From an uncultured Lachnospiraceae bacterium (lineage in GTDB: Bacteria; Bacillota; Clostridia; Lachnospirales; Lachnospiraceae): a stretch of DNA of 17,066 nucleotides. The notes below the pieces were generated by a model. That model was not told where the DNA came from, made no database searches, and was given only the letters and a program-made list of their open reading frames with translations. Location of the stretch: the NCBI GenBank assembly GCA_910576815.1, contig CAJTKA010000054.1, forward strand, positions 1 through 17,066, written 5' to 3'. Position 1 is the stretch's first letter; every line of letters begins with the position of its first letter. A program made the translations under genes and the position numbers. Of this stretch, positions 14,535-17,066 are shown piece by piece.

Positions 14535-14690
14535 AAATATCCCCGCATATAAATTTTTACATTTTAATAATGTCACAAAATAGCCCTTCAAACCTTTTCA
14601 TGTAATATTATCGTTTATTCAAGTAACTTTTCTTCACATTTATCAAGTGATACCGTTTCAATTTTCATATTTCAGTCTTGACCACGCAAA

Positions 14691-15050
14691 GCATCTCATT
14701 CATACCAAAAACGGATTCGTAAACAGCAGATATCACGTGCCACCAAGATGGTCAAAAAATCTGGAAGGAAACGTAAGGGAAAAAAAAGAATGATCCTGCC
14801 CGTTTTATTAAGACCACAAACGTGACAGATGACGGAGAGATCGCAGAAAAAGGGCTGTGAACCTAATCTGAACAAGATCAAGGATGAAGAAAAATACGAC
14901 GGCTTTTATGCTGTTATCACAAATCTCGAAGGCGATATCGGTGATGCCGATCTGATCCTTGCCGGCATTACCCATCTGATAACTGTAGTTCTTGCAGATA
15001 AGATTCACCATCATGAATGTATCCGCAACTTAAAACATCTCAAAGCGTAG
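14691..15050 (+). pseudogene. IS1634/IS4-like transposase remnant
   Basis: Pieces of one transposase occur in successive frames: YQKRIRKQQISRATKMVKK, then NDPARFIKTTNVTDDGEIAE in another frame, then NKIKDEEKYDGFYAVITNLE in the frame that stays open to 15050. The DEEKYDGFYAVITN motif is typical of IS1634-type DDE transposases, near the third catalytic residue. At least two frameshifts are needed to join them, and both the N-terminal half and the conserved C-terminal part are missing. It is not functional. It marks an old insertion sequence in the decayed stretch between the DUF6973-like pseudogene and the SH3 protein gene. Confidence 0.75.
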
Positions 15051-15124
15051 GACTTACCAACTTTATAAAACCTAAGGCTTATTAAAGTGCGCCTAAAATT
15101 CTTCGTTATCTTCTTTTTATCACG

Positions 15125-15147
15125 GAATTCACGTGATACGTGAATTC
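15125..15147. repeat. Perfect 9-bp hairpin in the gene-free stretch
   Basis: GAATTCACG-TGATA-CGTGAATTC. It lies in the 570-base stretch 15051-15620 that has no gene. It may be the right-end region of the decayed insertion sequence or a terminator; no U-run follows. Confidence 0.5.
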
Positions 15148-15166
15148 TCCCATGTTTCTGTTTAGG

Positions 15167-15196
15167 ATTGCAGAACTCGGACACGAGTTTCGCAAT
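15167..15196. repeat. Second hairpin, 13 bp, next to the first
   Basis: ATTGCAGAACTCG-GACA-CGAGTTTCGCAAT pairs over 13 positions with one mismatch and one G-U. It stands 19 bases after the 15125-15147 hairpin. Between here and the promoter at 15471 I see only AT-rich sequence without coding or RNA features I can name. Confidence 0.45.
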
Positions 15197-15470
15197 TACC
15201 TAATATTGATAATCTAGCTTCTTTTCCAGAACATGATAGGATAACATCGCCAGAAAGCAAATGAGAAAGCAAGCTTTTATTCTGTTTTCATCCTGCAGGT
15301 AGACATATCTTGCTGAAAATCCATTGATAAAATCAAAATGTTTCACACAAAAAAGCAGGTTTTACAAGACCTACAGGTATTTTGTCTGATATTCAACTGT
15401 CAAACTCCCAGACTATACCGTTAAATCGCAAAAACCCTGAAATCAAGGAATTTATCTTCGCTTCCATTAC

Positions 15471-15499
15471 TTGACAAGCGTTCCTGCTTGTGATATGAT
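15471..15499 (+). promoter_or_regulatory. Strong sigma-70-type promoter for the SH3 protein gene
   Basis: TTGACA and TATGAT are exactly 17 bases apart, with a TGA directly before the -10 (extended -10 form). The predicted transcript begins near 15506 and has a leader of about 115 bases before the ATG at 15621. Confidence 0.85.
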
Positions 15500-15547
15500 G
15501 CGAAAAATGTAACAATTCTGTAATATATTTGTAATAATTTTCACATC

Positions 15548-15599
15548 GAAAGCAGGCCTCCGACGCCTTTGATGTAGATTCGAATCCTGTCAGGCGCAT
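15548..15599 (+). other. tRNA-3'-end-like fragment in the SH3 gene leader
   Basis: CGAAAGCAGG looks like an anticodon-stem 3' half with CGA, and ATTCGAATCC followed by TGTCAGGCGCA looks like a T-loop and acceptor 3' strand. There is no D-arm or matching 5' acceptor in the preceding 80 bases, and the T-stem pairs poorly, so it is not a functional tRNA. It may be a scar of element integration into a tRNA gene, or a leader hairpin (CGCCT 15564-15568 can pair with AGGCG 15592-15596). Confidence 0.35.
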
Positions 15600-15620
15600 T
15601 TTAAAGAAAGGTAACGAAAA

Positions 15621-16937
15621 ATGAACACATCAAACAACACAATACAAGACTTCCTGAAGGCGAAGCTTGATGCGCTGAGAGACTGGCTCATAAGATATTC
15701 CAAGATTGTTCTGCCTGTCATCCTTGTGATCTGCGTGAGTCTTACGATCGTGATCGCGATCAATGCGAACAAACGTAAGGTAGAGTTGGAGGAATCGGCA
15801 GTTTCGTCGGAAAACGTGGCCGGCGCGGACGAAGCGCTGGAAGAAATCCCACTGGTGCCTCTGGAAAAAGATGTTGTCCCCGGAATCAACGAGTTTTTTG
15901 AGACTTACTATATGGCAATGATGAATGGAGATACCGAGACCATGAGCAATATGATCTACTATCTGGATGCCACAGAGAAATTACGGGCGGCGGAGACCAG
16001 TAAATACACGGAATCTGTGTCAATAGAGGTCTACACGAAGGCAGGCCCCAACGAGGGCACTTACATTGCGTATATTTATTATGATCTGAAGTTTTACGAT
16101 TATGATAAGCCCCTTCCCGGGCTGCGTTCCTACTATGTGTGTACGAAGGAAGACGGTTCGTTCTATATCAATGAGGACTATGAGTTGAGCGAGAGTGAGC
16201 GCCGTTATATACGGGAAGTGCAGGTGCAGGATGATGTTATAGACCTGAATAATAAAGTCGTAGCCGGCTTCAATGATATGGTCAACGGGGACCGCGTGCT
16301 GGCAGATTTTCTGATAGAGCTAGGGGAGGAAATCGAGAAGAATGTAGGCGAGACGTTGGCGCGTGTCGAGGGCACGGAGCAGATTGCGAGTGGAGAAGGA
16401 GACGCGGAGGAAAGCTCGGAAGAAGATGAAACGCCTGATGATGAGAGCGCATATTCCGAGACGGTGGTTACCGAAGTGAAAACGACTGATGTTGTCAATA
16501 TCAGGACATCCGACAGCGAGACGGCGGATAAACTCGGCAAGGCAGCGGTTGGTGATACGTTTAAGCTTCTTGAAACCAGAGGGAACGGATGGAGCAAGGT
16601 AGAGTATAACGGCGGGGAGGCCTATATAAAAAGCGATTTTCTGGAACCTTCCGAAACGGAAGTCAGAGATTTGGCGTCTTCTGAGGAGACGGCTGGCGAG
16701 GAAACGCCTGCGGAGCCGGCAGATAACAATGAGACGGCCGCGTCTGCCGCGGCAACAGGAACGGTTACGGTCAAGGAAAACGTCAGGATCAGGAGCGGTG
16801 CTAGCGAGACTTCAGATAAACTGGCAACGGCTTATGCCGGCGATAAGCTTGAGTTGATCATGAAACAAGCCGACGGCTGGACGAAAATCAAGTATAAGGG
16901 CAAGACTGCGTATGTGAAGTCGGATTACGTTGAGTAA
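15621..16937 (+). CDS. Membrane-anchored protein with two bacterial SH3 domains
   Basis: A 438-residue protein with a short cytosolic N-terminus, one membrane helix at about 28-48 (IVLPVILVICVSLTIVIAI) and a large outside part. Residues 84-200 form a folded region with paired strands (YIAYIYYDLKFYDY, SYYVCTKEDGSFYINEDYEL), which looks NTF2-like. An acidic linker (255-280) leads to SH3b domain 1 (282-341, VVNIRTSDSETADKLG) and, after a Glu/Ala/Pro linker, SH3b domain 2 (380-437, NVRIRSGASETSDKLA). SH3b domains usually bind cell-wall peptides. No hydrolase domain is present, so a wall-sensing or scaffold role is more likely than lysis. AAAGG lies nine bases before the ATG. It runs alone on the plus strand behind its own promoter. 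Confidence 0.88.
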   Translation: MNTSNNTIQDFLKAKLDALRDWLIRYSKIVLPVILVICVSLTIVIAINANKRKVELEESAVSSENVAGADEALEEIPLVPLEKDVVPGINEFFETYYMAMMNGDTETMSNMIYYLDATEKLRAAETSKYTESVSIEVYTKAGPNEGTYIAYIYYDLKFYDYDKPLPGLRSYYVCTKEDGSFYINEDYELSESERRYIREVQVQDDVIDLNNKVVAGFNDMVNGDRVLADFLIELGEEIEKNVGETLARVEGTEQIASGEGDAEESSEEDETPDDESAYSETVVTEVKTTDVVNIRTSDSETADKLGKAAVGDTFKLLETRGNGWSKVEYNGGEAYIKSDFLEPSETEVRDLASSEETAGEETPAEPADNNETAASAAATGTVTVKENVRIRSGASETSDKLATAYAGDKLELIMKQADGWTKIKYKGKTAYVKSDYVE

Positions 16938-17026
16938 ATCCTGATTAAAAAACGCAATGAGAGAATAGAGTAGGAGGAATTTCCGAAATGAGAATTCCAA
17001 CCTCTCAGTCAAAGGGAGTGTAATAT

Positions 17027-17066
17027 AAAGTGTGTAAGTTACCGGTAACAAAAACTTACGCACTTT
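17027..17066. repeat. 14-bp inverted repeat at the window end
   Basis: AAAGTGTGTAAGTT and AACTTACGCACTTT pair over 14 positions with one G-U around ACCGGTAACAAA. A second palindrome, GTTACCGGTAAC (17038-17049), overlaps it. It may be the terminator of the SH3 gene or the terminal repeat of an insertion sequence that continues beyond the window. The window edge prevents a decision. Confidence 0.5.

Noticed and set aside
15520..15599. Complete tRNA gene
   Set aside because: No D-arm and no 5' acceptor strand pairing with the 3' end; the T-stem has mismatches.
16988..17023. Eleven-codon frame behind AGGAGG after the SH3 gene
   Set aside because: The ribosome site is good, but the peptide (MRIPTSQSKGV) is too short to support as a gene; it could be a leader of something beyond the window.
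1..17066. CRISPR array, rRNA or riboswitch
   Set aside because: No regularly spaced direct repeats, no rRNA-like sequence, and no conserved riboswitch core (including purine type before guaB) were seen.

Overview
The window looks like chromosomal DNA of a motile, Gram-positive anaerobe, most likely a Lachnospiraceae-type Clostridia. The reasons are the type of IMP dehydrogenase, a small membrane protein resembling one I associate with that family, flagellin ends of clostridial type, a membrane-anchored bacterial-SH3 protein, and a mix of moderately GC-rich core genes with clearly AT-richer accessory patches. No database was searched; all family calls come from reading the translations.

Layout. 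(1) 1-2092, minus: the 3'-truncated guaB (cut by the window edge), then a small two-helix membrane protein with its own promoter and a terminator between the two genes. (2) 2151-4256, minus, AT-rich: a two-gene accessory unit, a superfamily 1 ATPase/helicase gene that is broken near its 3' end, and an unrecognised 215-residue partner 14 bases downstream. (3) 4498-12816, minus: the main feature, an 1847-residue flagellin (4542-10085) with normal flagellin ends and about 1600 residues of extra beta-rich repeats that include EF-hand-like calcium loops. Upstream on the same strand are three sugar-phosphate genes: a ribulose-phosphate 3-epimerase relative, an IspD/TarI-type cytidylyltransferase and a GatD-like zinc polyol-phosphate dehydrogenase. 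Together they could make a CDP-activated pentitol. A good sigma-70-type promoter precedes the three genes. The flagellin has its own leader with a 9-G run as Shine-Dalgarno. (4) 12847-13722, minus: a gene joining an AT-rich Xre-type helix-turn-helix to a GC-rich body of unknown function. (5) 13821-15600: a decayed accessory stretch with a long hairpin, a secreted DUF6973-like protein broken by a stop and a frameshift, an IS1634/IS4-like transposase remnant, two hairpins and a tRNA-3'-end-like fragment. (6) 15471-17066, plus: a strong promoter, a membrane-anchored double-SH3b protein, and an imperfect inverted repeat at the window end.

How it may work together: the three-gene cassette could supply an activated polyol phosphate for a surface polymer or for decorating the giant flagellin next to it. 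That link is inferred from position only; no transferase lies in the window. The rest is a chromosome backbone (guaB, membrane protein, SH3 protein) interrupted by accessory insertions, several of which have decayed.
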